Assembly (NCBI GenBank): GCA_903970435.1
Contig: CAJCIS010000084.1
Location: 1-44,866, forward strand
DNA: 44,866 nucleotides
Reading direction: 5' to 3'
DNA from: Acidobacteriota bacterium
Lineage (GTDB): Bacteria; Pseudomonadota; Alphaproteobacteria; Acetobacterales; Acetobacteraceae
The stretch's first letter is position 1; the number at the start of each line of letters is the position of its first letter. Position numbers and translations under genes: made by a program. Below, piece by piece: positions 25,331-34,244 of the stretch. The notes below the pieces were generated by a model, which did no database searches, was not told where the DNA came from, and saw nothing but the letters and a program-made list of their open reading frames with translations.

Positions 25331-25334
25331 TTCC

Positions 25335-26144
25335 CTACAACGCCCGAAGGGCCAAAAAGTCCCCCGCCCGCCGCGCCGCCCGCGCCGCAATGGCATCCAG
25401 CACATCGGACGTATTCCACAGCGCCGCCTGCAGCAGCGCCACCTGCTCCAAACTTTCCGCAACGGTATGTTCCCGCGCGAAATCGATCGCGCGCTTGCTC
25501 GCCGTCACCGCCAGCGGCGCCTTGCCGGCGATCTCGCCGGCCGCCGCCAGCGCGGCGCCCAAAGGGTCGTCCGCCACCGCGTTGGCAAAGCCGAGGGCGG
25601 CCGCCTGCGGCGCACGCAAGGTCATGCCGCAGAACGCCATCTGGCGCAGCACGGCGTCGGGCAGCAGATAGGGCAGGCGCTGCAGGCTGCCGACGTCGGC
25701 CATCATGCCGATATTGATCTCTTCGATGCGGAAATAGGCATCCTCGGCCACGAAGCGCAGGTCGCACGCCGCCACCAGGTCCAGCGCGCCGCCGACGCAC
25801 GCCCCCTGAATGGCCGCAATGACCGGGAAGCGCGCCTGGCTGACGCTGGAGAGCGCATCCTGCAGCCGCCGCACCGTATGGACGAACGCCTCGCGCGCTG
25901 CCGGCCCGTCATCGGGGCGCAGTTCGGCGCTCTGGAACACGGCGACGTCCATGCCGCTGCAGAAATGCTTGCCCTCGCCGCTGATCACCAGCGCACGCAC
26001 CCGCCCGCTGGCATCGAGGGCTTTGATCTGGCGGGGGAATTGATCCCAGAATGCGGGGGTCATGGAATTGGCCGCGTGCGGACGGCAGAAGCGCATATGC
26101 GCCACCGGCCCGTCCTGCGACACGGTAAACGGCACGTCCGCCAT
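25335..26144 (-). CDS. Enoyl-CoA hydratase/isomerase, dienoyl-CoA isomerase-like (269 aa)
   Basis: Crotonase fold: HFCSGMDV forms the first oxyanion region and GACVGGALDL the second. The acidic residues Asp122 (ALDL), Glu142 (EEINIG) and Asp150 (MMADVG) have the spacing 20 and 8, the same as the Asp176/Glu196/Asp204 set of mammalian delta3,5-delta2,4-dienoyl-CoA isomerase, with the following VGSLQRLP also matching. It is thus probably an isomerase for odd-position double bonds in fatty acid beta-oxidation. It appears monocistronic and is divergent from kdsD. The ribosome site GGGAGAGGG lies about 7 bases before the ATG. Confidence 0.9.
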   Translation of the reverse strand: MADVPFTVSQDGPVAHMRFCRPHAANSMTPAFWDQFPRQIKALDASGRVRALVISGEGKHFCSGMDVAVFQSAELRPDDGPAAREAFVHTVRRLQDALSSVSQARFPVIAAIQGACVGGALDLVAACDLRFVAEDAYFRIEEINIGMMADVGSLQRLPYLLPDAVLRQMAFCGMTLRAPQAAALGFANAVADDPLGAALAAAGEIAGKAPLAVTASKRAIDFAREHTVAESLEQVALLQAALWNTSDVLDAIAARAARRAGDFLALRAL

Positions 26145-26294
26145 GGTCTTGCCCTCTCCCTGGTCTGCTCCATGGGTGTGGCGGCCAGCCTTACAAGCGG
26201 CGCGCGCCGGATGCCACCCGGCAACATTCGTTCACACGGCTTCGATTGACCGGCGCGGGGCCGCTGCCCATACAAAGGGCACGCATCACAGGAA

Positions 26295-27332
26295 TTGACC
26301 ACGCTGGATACAAATCCTGCTGCCGGTCAGGCCGCCTTGCGAGCGCCTCCGGACACCGCCCTGCCGCCTGCCGCCGACGACCTTTCCGTCGGACGGACGG
26401 TTTTGGCCACCGAGGGCGCCGCCCTGGCGGCCCTTGCCGCGACATTGAATGGCGATTTTTCGGCCGCCGTGGCGCTGCTGGCGGCGGTGCCGGGGCGCGT
26501 CGTCGTCACCGGCATGGGCAAATCCGGCCATATCGGCCGCAAGATCGCCGCCACCTTCGCGTCCACCGGGACGCCGGCGCTGTTCGTCCACCCGGCCGAA
26601 GCCAGCCACGGCGACCTCGGCATGATCGTGGCCGGCGACGCCGTGCTCGCGCTGTCGAACTCGGGCGAGACGGCCGAGCTCGCCGACCTGATTGCCCACA
26701 CCAGCCGGCACGGTATTGCGCTCATTGCCATCACCGCGCAGGCGAACAGCACCCTGGCGCAGGCCGCCGACCGGGTGCTGCTGCTGCCGCCGGCGCCCGA
26801 AGCCTGCCCGATGGGCCTGGCGCCGACCACCAGCACCACCATGCAGCTCGCCCTGGGCGACGCGCTGGCGGTGGCGCTGCTGAGCCGGCGCGGCTTTTCG
26901 CCGGACGATTTCCAGCAGATCCATCCTGGCGGCCGGCTGGGCGCGCGGCTCAAGCGGGTGCGCGACCTGATGCATCGCGGCGACGCTCTGCCGCTGGTGG
27001 CGCCCGACGATGCGATGCAAGCCGCCCTGCTGATCATGACCGGCAAGGGATTCGGCGCGCTGGGCGTCGTGGCGGCGGGCGGCACCTTGGCCGGCATGGT
27101 GACGGACGGCGATTTGCGCCGCGCCATGGGCCCGGACCTGCTGTCGCGGCGGGTGCGCGACATCATGAACCCGGCGCCGCTGACCATCGGGCCCGACATG
27201 CTGGCCGCCGAGGCGCTGCGGGTGATGAATGCGCGGCCGCGGCCGGTGACCGCGCTGTTCGTGCTGGATGCGGCGCGCCGGCCGGTGGGCCTGCTGCACG
27301 TGCACGACCTGCTGCGGGCCGGCGTCGTATGA
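26295..27332 (+). CDS. kdsD: Arabinose-5-phosphate isomerase KdsD/KpsF (345 aa)
   Basis: It converts ribulose 5-phosphate to arabinose 5-phosphate, the first step of Kdo synthesis for LPS. The SIS domain (about residues 55-200) has VVTGMGKSGHIGRKIAATF, ASHGDLGMI and SNSGETAEL; two CBS domains follow (about 220-345: VRDLMHRGDALPLV and VRDIMNPAPLTI). The first possible start is TTG 26295 with CAGGA very close upstream; a later start would remove only non-conserved residues, so the N-terminus is uncertain. It is the first gene of the kdsD-lptC-lptA-lptB operon; lptC starts 10 bases after its stop. Confidence 0.93.
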   Translation: MTTLDTNPAAGQAALRAPPDTALPPAADDLSVGRTVLATEGAALAALAATLNGDFSAAVALLAAVPGRVVVTGMGKSGHIGRKIAATFASTGTPALFVHPAEASHGDLGMIVAGDAVLALSNSGETAELADLIAHTSRHGIALIAITAQANSTLAQAADRVLLLPPAPEACPMGLAPTTSTTMQLALGDALAVALLSRRGFSPDDFQQIHPGGRLGARLKRVRDLMHRGDALPLVAPDDAMQAALLIMTGKGFGALGVVAAGGTLAGMVTDGDLRRAMGPDLLSRRVRDIMNPAPLTIGPDMLAAEALRVMNARPRPVTALFVLDAARRPVGLLHVHDLLRAGVV

Positions 27333-27342
27333 CGCCGCCCGC

Positions 27343-28011
27343 ATGATGCCCAAGATCATGCCCCAGTTGGCGGACGGCGGACCGGCCGCCGATACGCAAG
27401 CCGCCCCCCCGCGGCCGCGGATCAGCGCCCGCGCCATGGCGCGCCGCCGGCGCGGCGTTCGCATCGCCAAGATCATGCTGCCGGTGGCGGCGCTGATCCT
27501 GCTGTCCTCGATCGCCCTGTGGCCGGAAATAAGCCGCACGATCGAGCGTGGACGCGAGACCTTGCAGCGCCTGGCGCTGGCGCAGACCGGCGGCGTGATG
27601 CGGCAGCCGCGCTACCGCGGCTACGACACGCAGAACCAGCCTTACATGGTCAGTGCCGACACCGCCGACCGCATCGGCGAGGAACGTTACGACCTCGCCA
27701 GTCCGCGCGGCGATATCACGCTGCGCAACGGCACCTGGCTGCAGGTGCGCGCCCGGCACGGCATCTATATCCAGAAGGCCGACCAGCTCGACCTCACCCA
27801 GGACGTCGTGCTCTACCGCGCCGACGGCACCATCATGAACTCCGACACCGCCACGGTGGACATGAAGCGGGGCGCGGTGACCAGCGCCGATTACACCCAT
27901 GCCGAGGGCCCGTTCGGCACGCTGGATGCCGAGGGGTTCACCTTGCTGGACAAAGGCGGCATCGTGCAGTTCCACGGACCGGCGAAACTGGTGCTGAATG
28001 GCGCCCACTGA
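27343..28011 (+). CDS. lptC: LPS export protein LptC (222 aa)
   Basis: LptC is an inner-membrane bitopic protein that takes LPS from LptB2FG and passes it to LptA. A basic cytoplasmic N-terminus (about residues 1-45) is followed by one membrane helix (IMLPVAALILLSSIALW) and a periplasmic beta-jellyroll with pairs such as YDLASPRGDITLRNGTWLQV and GTIMNSDTATVDMKRG. Two ATGs stand side by side (27343, 27346); either may be used. The 3' end overlaps lptA by 14 bases. Confidence 0.9.
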   Translation: MMPKIMPQLADGGPAADTQAAPPRPRISARAMARRRRGVRIAKIMLPVAALILLSSIALWPEISRTIERGRETLQRLALAQTGGVMRQPRYRGYDTQNQPYMVSADTADRIGEERYDLASPRGDITLRNGTWLQVRARHGIYIQKADQLDLTQDVVLYRADGTIMNSDTATVDMKRGAVTSADYTHAEGPFGTLDAEGFTLLDKGGIVQFHGPAKLVLNGAH

Positions 28012-29157
28012 GCGGCGCTTTCGGGGCGCCCTTTGCGGGCTGGCGATGCTGGCGGCGCTGGCAGCGCCGTCCGCGGCCGGCGCGCAGGCGCTGGATTTGT
28101 CGCATGGCGGCCCGGTGACGGTGACCGCGCTCGGCGGCATCGATTGGGATCAGGGCAACCAGACCGTCACCGCGCACGACGACGCCCGCGCGGTCCGCGG
28201 CGACGTGACGGTCACGGCCGACCGCCTGATCGCGCATTACCGCAAGAAGGCGGCCGGGCCCGGCGCGCCTGCCAACGCGGCCGGCGCCAGGCCGGACGAC
28301 ACGGCGGACCCGAAGCCGGTCGTGCCGGCCGCCGCCACCGCAACGGCCGCCGCACCCGCGCAGCCTGGCGTGACCGGCGCGCCTGATGATACCGGCAACA
28401 ACGAAATCTACCGGCTGAATGCCGAGGACCACGTGCACATCTACACCCAGACCGACCAGGCCTGGGGCGATCATGGCGTGTACGACATGGATCAGGCGGT
28501 GCTGGTGCTGACTGGCCGCGCGCTGAAAATGACCACGGCGCAGGACCTGATCACCGCGCGCGACACGCTGGAATACTGGTCGCAGAAGCACCTGGCGATC
28601 GGCCGCGGCGACGCCACCGTCACCAGCAACGATGGCCGCCGTATCAAGGCCGATACGCTGGTCGCCTATATTGTCGACAACAGCCAGCCTGCCCAGGGCG
28701 GCGCCAAACCCGCCACGCCGCCACCATCGAAGCCGGTCGCCAAGGCGGGCGAAAAGCCGGTCGATCCGCTCGCGGATTCCGGAAAGATCCAGCGTGTGGA
28801 AGCGTTCGGCCATGTCGAAGTGCGGACGCTGACGGAGATCGTTACGGGCGACCGCGGCGTCTATGTGCCCGATACCGGGCTTGCCCGCGTGGTCGGCCAC
28901 GTGCACGTCACCCGCGGCGAGAATCAGCTCAATGGCGCGGCCGCCATCATCAACATGAAGACGGGCGTCGCCACCATGACCGAAACACCCGGCGCGCGGG
29001 TGCATGGCCTGGTGGTGCCGAACGAACCGCAGGCCGGCAGCGGCGGCACGGACGAAAAATCCGATACCAAACCGGACGCGAAACCGGCCGCCAAACCGGA
29101 CGCCAAACCGGCCGCCAAAGCTGCAACGGGCAACGACGACACCGCGAGGGATACGCA

Positions 29158-29161
<4 letters not shown>
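27998..29161 (+). CDS. lptA: LPS periplasmic bridge protein LptA, enlarged (387 aa)
   Basis: A Sec signal (about residues 1-29, ending AAGAQA) precedes OstA-type beta strands. LptA oligomers bridge LptC to LptD and carry LPS through the periplasm. The protein is about twice the usual length. An Ala/Pro-rich insert (about 85-130) splits the first OstA repeat from the core (YRLNAEDHVHIYTQTDQAWG, GHVEVRTLTEIVTGDRGVYV). A second Pro/Lys linker lies near 228-260, and the C-terminus is a tail of DAKPAAKP-type repeats. The stop overlaps the lptB start as ATGA. The identity rests on both the domain and the operon. Confidence 0.88.
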
Positions 29162-29922
<761 letters not shown>

Positions 29923-29935
29923 GGGAAGCAAGACA

Positions 29936-29980
29936 AGGCAGCATTTCTTTTTTGAAAAAAAGAAACAAAAAACTTTTTTC
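29936..29980 (+). repeat. Single A/T-rich repeat between convergent genes
   Basis: TTTC...GAAA subtype, 14 bases after the lptB stop and just before the stop of the convergent RibD-like gene. Terminator-like position. Confidence 0.8.
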
Positions 29981-29982
29981 CT

Positions 29983-30516
29983 TTAGGCGGGGACGTAGGT
30001 CAGCCGGAAGGCTTCGTCGCCGATCGTGTCGCTGGCGATAAGGCGAAGCGGGGGGCGGGGGGCGGCGAAGAAGGGGGTGCCGTGGCCTAGCACGATCGGG
30101 CGGAAGTAGAGTCTATATTCATCGACGAGTCCCAGGTCGGTCAGGCTTCGCGCCACGTTCGGGCCGGCGACGTCGATCTCCCCGGCGAGCCGGGATTTCA
30201 GTTCGCGCACGGCGCTTTCCACATCATTCTGAACCAGGGTGGCGTTGGCGCCGACCGACGTCAACGAGCGCGAGACGACCCATTTCGGCATGCGTCGCCA
30301 CGCGGCCGCGAAGCCGCTTTCCTCGGCGTCCCAATCGGACTGGTCTTCGTCCCAATATTGCATGATTTCGTACGTGCGGCGGCCATACACAGTGCCGGCC
30401 AGCGCGCGCACGTGCTCCAGGAAGTGACCAAAGAGCGCGGCTCCTGGCCGGCCGAGCGCCTGATGGTCGACGTAGCCGTCCAGCGACTGCTGCAATCCGA
30501 ATACGAGCTTGGCCAT
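29983..30516 (-). CDS. Dihydrofolate reductase-family (RibD C-terminal-like) protein (177 aa)
   Basis: The sequence MAKLVFGLQQSLDGYV, TVYGRRTYEIMQYW, KWVVSRSLTSVG, EIDVAGPNVARSLTDLGLVDEYRLYFRPIVLG shows the NADPH-binding RibD_C/DHFR-like fold common in stand-alone reductases of unknown substrate. A good ribosome site (GGAGGAAGG) precedes ATG 30516. It is divergent from an HxlR regulator with a shared operator candidate between them, so its expression is probably controlled by that regulator. Confidence 0.88.
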   Translation of the reverse strand: MAKLVFGLQQSLDGYVDHQALGRPGAALFGHFLEHVRALAGTVYGRRTYEIMQYWDEDQSDWDAEESGFAAAWRRMPKWVVSRSLTSVGANATLVQNDVESAVRELKSRLAGEIDVAGPNVARSLTDLGLVDEYRLYFRPIVLGHGTPFFAAPRPPLRLIASDTIGDEAFRLTYVPA

Positions 30517-30554
30517 GCCTTCCTCCGCCGCCCGGGCGCCGCGCGCCCATTTCT

Positions 30555-30575
30555 CTGATTGCGTTATGCAATCAG
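30555..30575. promoter_or_regulatory. Candidate HxlR operator (8-bp inverted repeat, 5-base spacer)
   Basis: CTGATTGC, spacer GTTAT, then GCAATCAG: a perfect inverted repeat in the 111-base divergent region between the RibD-like reductase (start 30516) and the HxlR regulator (start 30628). HxlR proteins bind such dyads between divergent genes, so autoregulation is likely. Confidence 0.65.
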
Positions 30576-30627
30576 TTGCGGGTTAGCTCGACCGGTTTTA
30601 AGTTGCAAGCGGTTTTTTGGAGTGCGC

Positions 30628-31116
30628 GTGAACGCGAATCGCTCAGGCTGCCCGATCAATCTGACGTTGGAGACGCTGGGGGACCGCTGGAGCCTGATCG
30701 TCATTCGCGACCTGATGTTCGGCACCAGCCGTCACTTCCGCGAGTTGCTGACACGGTCGCAGGAGGGCATTGCCTCGAACATTCTGGCCGACCGGCTGAA
30801 GCGGCTGGAGGCGGCCGGGCTGGTGTCGCGCCGCGACGATCCGAGCCACAAGCAGAAGGCCATTTACAGCCTGACCGAAGCCTCGATCGAGCTGGTGCCG
30901 CTGCTCGCCCACATGGGCGGCTGGGGCTTGCGCCACACGCCGGCGTCGGAGGAACTCTCCATACGCGCGCAAATCCTGGAAGATGGCGGCCCGCTTTTAT
31001 GGTCCGCGTTCATGGCGGAGTTGCGGCATCTCCACCGAGGCGCGCCGCAGCCCAAGGAATCGGTGATGGCCCGATTACAGTCGGCCTACGAATCCGCCGT
31101 AGCCCGTAACAGATAA
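30628..31116 (+). CDS. HxlR-family transcriptional regulator (162 aa)
   Basis: Winged-helix HxlR core: SGCPINLTLETLGDRWSLIVIRDLMFG, RHFRELLTRSQEGIASNILADRLKRLEAAGLVSRR, then the wing KQKAIYSLTEASIEL. The Cys in the N-terminal SGCPI is the conserved residue that senses electrophiles or oxidants in characterised members. I start at GTG 30628, five bases after GGAG; the open frame extends to 30559 but overlaps the operator dyad. It probably regulates the divergent reductase. Confidence 0.92.
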   Translation: MNANRSGCPINLTLETLGDRWSLIVIRDLMFGTSRHFRELLTRSQEGIASNILADRLKRLEAAGLVSRRDDPSHKQKAIYSLTEASIELVPLLAHMGGWGLRHTPASEELSIRAQILEDGGPLLWSAFMAELRHLHRGAPQPKESVMARLQSAYESAVARNR

Positions 31117-31156
31117 AAGTTTTTTGGTTCTTTTTTTCAAAAAAGAACGACTGCCT
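31114..31156 (-). repeat. Single A/T-rich repeat, reverse copy
   Basis: GTTC...GAAC subtype between the convergent stops of the HxlR gene (31116) and the anchored hypothetical (31156); it overlaps the last bases of the HxlR stop codon region. Confidence 0.85.
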
Positions 31157-31752
31157 TACGGAACGAAATCAGACGCCGGGTCCGCGGGGCAGGACGCCAC
31201 CGGCTGCGCCGTTGCCGCGAACTCGATCCAACGGTAGCAATCGGCAAAAACCGAGCAGTAACAGATGTCGAATTGCAGATGGGCGCGGGCCTCGTCGAAA
31301 TTATGCCAGAACGGATCGGCATCGCCCTGGCGGCGATAGGAAAAGATTTCGCTCTCGCCGCGGGCCGGGATGAATCGTTCGTACGCATTGGATATGCTGA
31401 GGCCACTCGAGGGGTGCTGTTTATGGCAGCAGATATCCATGATATCCTGCATGTTGTGGAGCTTCTTGCCGTCGAGTTGCAGGCGGAAGTTCATCAGGCG
31501 GGCGGGGCCCACGCCTTCGTTGCGCAGGGTAAGATGGGCAATATAGGAGTCGTTCATATAGTCGCCGCTATAGACGGTCAGAAACGGTAGCGAACTGGCT
31601 TGCAACATCTTTTCCATCACGCGGCCGTTTTGGACCGCCATGAAAATTGAGATAGCGGACGTAACAAGCGCGGCGACCGAGAGGATGAGCTCAAGCCAAT
31701 AAGGGCCGTGCCGCGGATGGACCGGGTGGATTTCGGGCAGGTCGGACGGCAT
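31156..31752 (-). CDS. Hypothetical protein with one N-terminal membrane segment (198 aa)
   Basis: Not recognised. Residues about 20-42 form one membrane helix (WLELILSVAALVTSAISIF), followed by a short helix (VQNGRVMEKMLQASSLP) and a beta-rich soluble part with FLTVYSGDYMNDSYIAHLTLRNEGVGPARL, a pattern seen in membrane-tethered proteins with an immunoglobulin-like or galactose-binding-like domain. There are several Cys residues (DICCHK, ICYC, DCYRW, SCPAD). ATG 31752 is preferred to TTG 31758. It stands alone, flanked by repeats. Confidence 0.7.
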   Translation of the reverse strand: MPSDLPEIHPVHPRHGPYWLELILSVAALVTSAISIFMAVQNGRVMEKMLQASSLPFLTVYSGDYMNDSYIAHLTLRNEGVGPARLMNFRLQLDGKKLHNMQDIMDICCHKQHPSSGLSISNAYERFIPARGESEIFSYRRQGDADPFWHNFDEARAHLQFDICYCSVFADCYRWIEFAATAQPVASCPADPASDFVP

Positions 31753-31825
31753 GCGCAAGCTCCAGGACGGGGCAGCCGCATATTAGGTTGCCGCGCCGGC
31801 GAATAATAGAGGCGCATTGCGCGCA

Positions 31826-31971
31826 AGAAAGCAGTTCTTTTCTGAAGAAAAGAACCAAAAGACTTTTGCTCTTGATGCAATCCCCAACGTATCGGCCATG
31901 CCCCGAACCTCTGTGCAGGCGCAGGGGCAAAAGTTTTTTGGTTCTTTTTTTCAAAAAAGAACGACTTCCTT
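31826..31971. repeat. Facing pair of the A/T-rich repeat, mixed subtypes
   Basis: Left arm 31826-31870 has the TTCT...AGAA core; right arm 31928-31971 has the all-T core. The pair lies between the cupin stop (31975, minus) and the start of the anchored hypothetical (31752, minus). Confidence 0.85.
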
Positions 31972-31974
31972 GTT

Positions 31975-32484
31975 TTATTCGACGTGACGCCACCCCGGCC
32001 TGCCCGGTTCCAAGTACCGCATGTCAACCGGCGCCAATCCGCAGATAGCAATAACCGCCGGCTCGAGCCCGCTCGCCACCACGCCGTCGTAGTGCGGCGT
32101 GTGGGCAACGCGGTGCACGAAGCTGCCGGCCGGCACGGGTACGCAATGCGCCGGATCGAAGTCGGCGCCGCTGTTGACCCACCAGGTGCCCGAGACCACC
32201 ACGCACAGCCGGTCCGTTACGTAAGTGTGCGGCGCGCTCATGTAGCCGGGATACCATTTGATCAACTCGTAATAAATACCGTTGCCGGTCCGGCTGCCGA
32301 AAAGCGGCGCGGAGGTGACGCTGTCCTTGGGGTAGTCGGGGCGCAGCTTCCATGGAATGTCGGCGGGCACGGTCACGATGGTCTCGGCCGGATTTAGCGG
32401 CGATGCGCGCGCGGCGAGGGGGACCAAGGCGGTCAGGAGGGGGGCTAGCAGTAGGTCGCGGCGTGGCAGTTGGCTTTCGGGCAT
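31975..32484 (-). CDS. Tat-exported cupin-domain protein (169 aa)
   Basis: The N-terminus MPESQLPRRDLLLAPLLTAL has twin arginines before a hydrophobic stretch and AARA, a Tat-like signal. The mature part is a single cupin barrel: WYPGYMSAPHTYVTDRLCVVVSG (motif 1, with PHTY) and VPVPAGSFVHRVAHTPHYDG (motif 2), which supply His residues for a metal. It is probably periplasmic. I start at ATG 32484; the frame upstream translates a repeat. The substrate is unknown. Confidence 0.8.
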   Translation of the reverse strand: MPESQLPRRDLLLAPLLTALVPLAARASPLNPAETIVTVPADIPWKLRPDYPKDSVTSAPLFGSRTGNGIYYELIKWYPGYMSAPHTYVTDRLCVVVSGTWWVNSGADFDPAHCVPVPAGSFVHRVAHTPHYDGVVASGLEPAVIAICGLAPVDMRYLEPGRPGWRHVE

Positions 32485-32511
32485 TTGTGCTCCCGCGCAT
32501 TCAATAAGAAG

Positions 32512-32554
32512 AAGAAGTCGTTCTTTTTTGAAAAAAAGAACCAAAAAACTTTTG
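32512..32554 (+). repeat. Single A/T-rich repeat, forward copy
   Basis: GTTC...GAAC subtype in the divergent region between the cupin gene (start 32484, minus) and the DUF1214-like gene (start 32686, plus). It lies upstream of both genes. Confidence 0.85.
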
Positions 32555-32685
32555 TCTGTTTCAAGCCGTGACAGCACGGCGGTTCATTACATCACGACGG
32601 CGCAGCATGGGGCAAAAAACTAATGACTATCTATGGCTGTGTATGCGAGTAGACACAACCAGAGAATGTATAACAGAGATTCACT

Positions 32686-34014
32686 ATGAATATATGTAGA
32701 ACAACGCTTGCCTTCGCCTTGGGTTGCGGGGGCACCGCCTTTGCGCCGCCGGGTTTTGCGAGCCCAAATCCGCTCGCAACGCCCGACCAGATCGCCCTGG
32801 ACGGACAGGCGCTGGCGGTGTTTCGCGCCAAGGCGGTGCAGGACGGGATCGGCTTCGTTGCGCGAACCTTTGCCACCGACCCGTACGGGCAAACGCCGGA
32901 AGGCCGCGCGACCTTGCCAGGCGCGGCGCGGGAAGTGGCGTTTGCCGCGGTTGTCGATACGATCAACCGGGATGCCGCCCGGCCGCATTTGCAATGGGTT
33001 TGGTCACCGGCGCATGCCTGGTTCGGCCGCGATGTGCCGGCGAGCAAAGTGCTGATGCCGAACGTCGATAACGTGTTCCGCATCATGCCGGTGGATCATG
33101 TTTCGCATTACCTCATCACCGCGGCACCTGCCGGGCCGATTCCCACACAGTTTTCCATCCAGTTGCTGCCGGCGCTGCCCGCGGAACCGCAGTGGAGCAA
33201 GGTGATACAGGAACTGGTCGATACCGATATCGAGCGGTCGCCGGACGGTTCGTTCAAATTGACGATCGGTCCGGAGCCGGCCAGTCATAACCATATTGCC
33301 ACCACCGCGGCCGCGCATTTCATTTTGATACGCGACACAATCCAGGATTGGCGCCGCGAGACGCCATACCGGCTGAGCGTGACCCGGCTGGACGGGCCGG
33401 CGCCGGCGGCGCCGGCGGGCGATGCCCAGCTGGCCGCGCAAAGCGCGGCGCGGCTGCGTGACATCACGCCGCGAATCCAGCAGGCGAAGGGCGGCGGATT
33501 TGCCAATGCGCCGGGATTTTTCCAGGGCGCGGCCAACCTGTTGACGTCCCCCAAAATCCGCGAGGGCGGCCGTTGGGGCTTGTCCTCATCGGGGCATTTT
33601 CACCTCGCCGGCGACGATGCGCTGGTGCTCACACTGGACCCGATCGGCGCGAAATATCTGGCCGTGCAACTGGCGAGCGCGTGGCTCGGCTCGCTCGATT
33701 ACGTGCACCACGCCGCGTCGCTGAACCTGGCGCAAACCCGCCCGAATGAAGATGGCACGATCACGGTCGTCATCGCCGCGAAAGATCCGGGCGTGGCGAA
33801 CTGGCTGGATACAACCGGCCTGCACGACGGATCGATGTTCGTGCGCTGGCAGAAATTGCCCGAGCCGCTCGCCGCGAACGCGAAGGGCGTGCGCGATGTC
33901 CGGCTCGTGAAGATCCGGGATTTGGACGCTGCATTGCCGCGTGTGAGCAAGTCTGGGCGGCAGGCGCAGGTGACGGCGCGGGCGGCAGACTATGGCAGGC
34001 GATGGAAGGCGTGA
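32686..34014 (+). CDS. Secreted DUF1214-like protein (442 aa)
   Basis: A signal peptide (about residues 1-25) ends GFASP. The C-terminal third has the DUF1214 wording: GDDALVLTLDPIGAKYLAVQLASAW, DYVHHAASLNLAQT, and ITVVIAAKDPGVANWLDTTGLHDGSMFVRW. The N-terminal half is less conserved and rich in aromatic and Pro motifs. Such proteins are periplasmic and of unknown function, often found with DUF1254 proteins; no partner is present here. ATG 32686 lies in an AT-rich leader (32557-32685) that probably carries the promoter. Confidence 0.75.
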   Translation: MNICRTTLAFALGCGGTAFAPPGFASPNPLATPDQIALDGQALAVFRAKAVQDGIGFVARTFATDPYGQTPEGRATLPGAAREVAFAAVVDTINRDAARPHLQWVWSPAHAWFGRDVPASKVLMPNVDNVFRIMPVDHVSHYLITAAPAGPIPTQFSIQLLPALPAEPQWSKVIQELVDTDIERSPDGSFKLTIGPEPASHNHIATTAAAHFILIRDTIQDWRRETPYRLSVTRLDGPAPAAPAGDAQLAAQSAARLRDITPRIQQAKGGGFANAPGFFQGAANLLTSPKIREGGRWGLSSSGHFHLAGDDALVLTLDPIGAKYLAVQLASAWLGSLDYVHHAASLNLAQTRPNEDGTITVVIAAKDPGVANWLDTTGLHDGSMFVRWQKLPEPLAANAKGVRDVRLVKIRDLDAALPRVSKSGRQAQVTARAADYGRRWKA

Positions 34015-34160
34015 AGGAAGTCGTTCTTTTTTGAAAAAAAGAACCAAAAAACTTTTACTCTCATAGAGTTACGCTCATAGGTAAGTATCGATCGCGCCTA
34101 ACGCATCAACTAACAGAGCAAAAGTTTTTTGGTTCTTTTTTTCAAAAAAGAACTGCTTGC
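34014..34160. repeat. Facing pair of the A/T-rich repeat
   Basis: Arms at 34014-34058 and 34115-34160, both GTTC...GAAC subtype, about 55 bases apart. They lie between the convergent DUF1214-like gene (stop 34014) and LysR gene (stop 34245). The short flanks CTCT/AGAG extend the dyad. Confidence 0.85.
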
Positions 34161-34244
34161 TGGCCATTCTGGCCGAAAGCTACGGACTCTTATGTTTGAA
34201 TTTATCCACTCGCTCTTTGTTTGAACGAGCATTTTCATCAGCCG

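Noticed and set aside
26286-27539. 417-codon frame antisense to kdsD
   Set aside because: Shadow of KdsD; composition biased and no family match.
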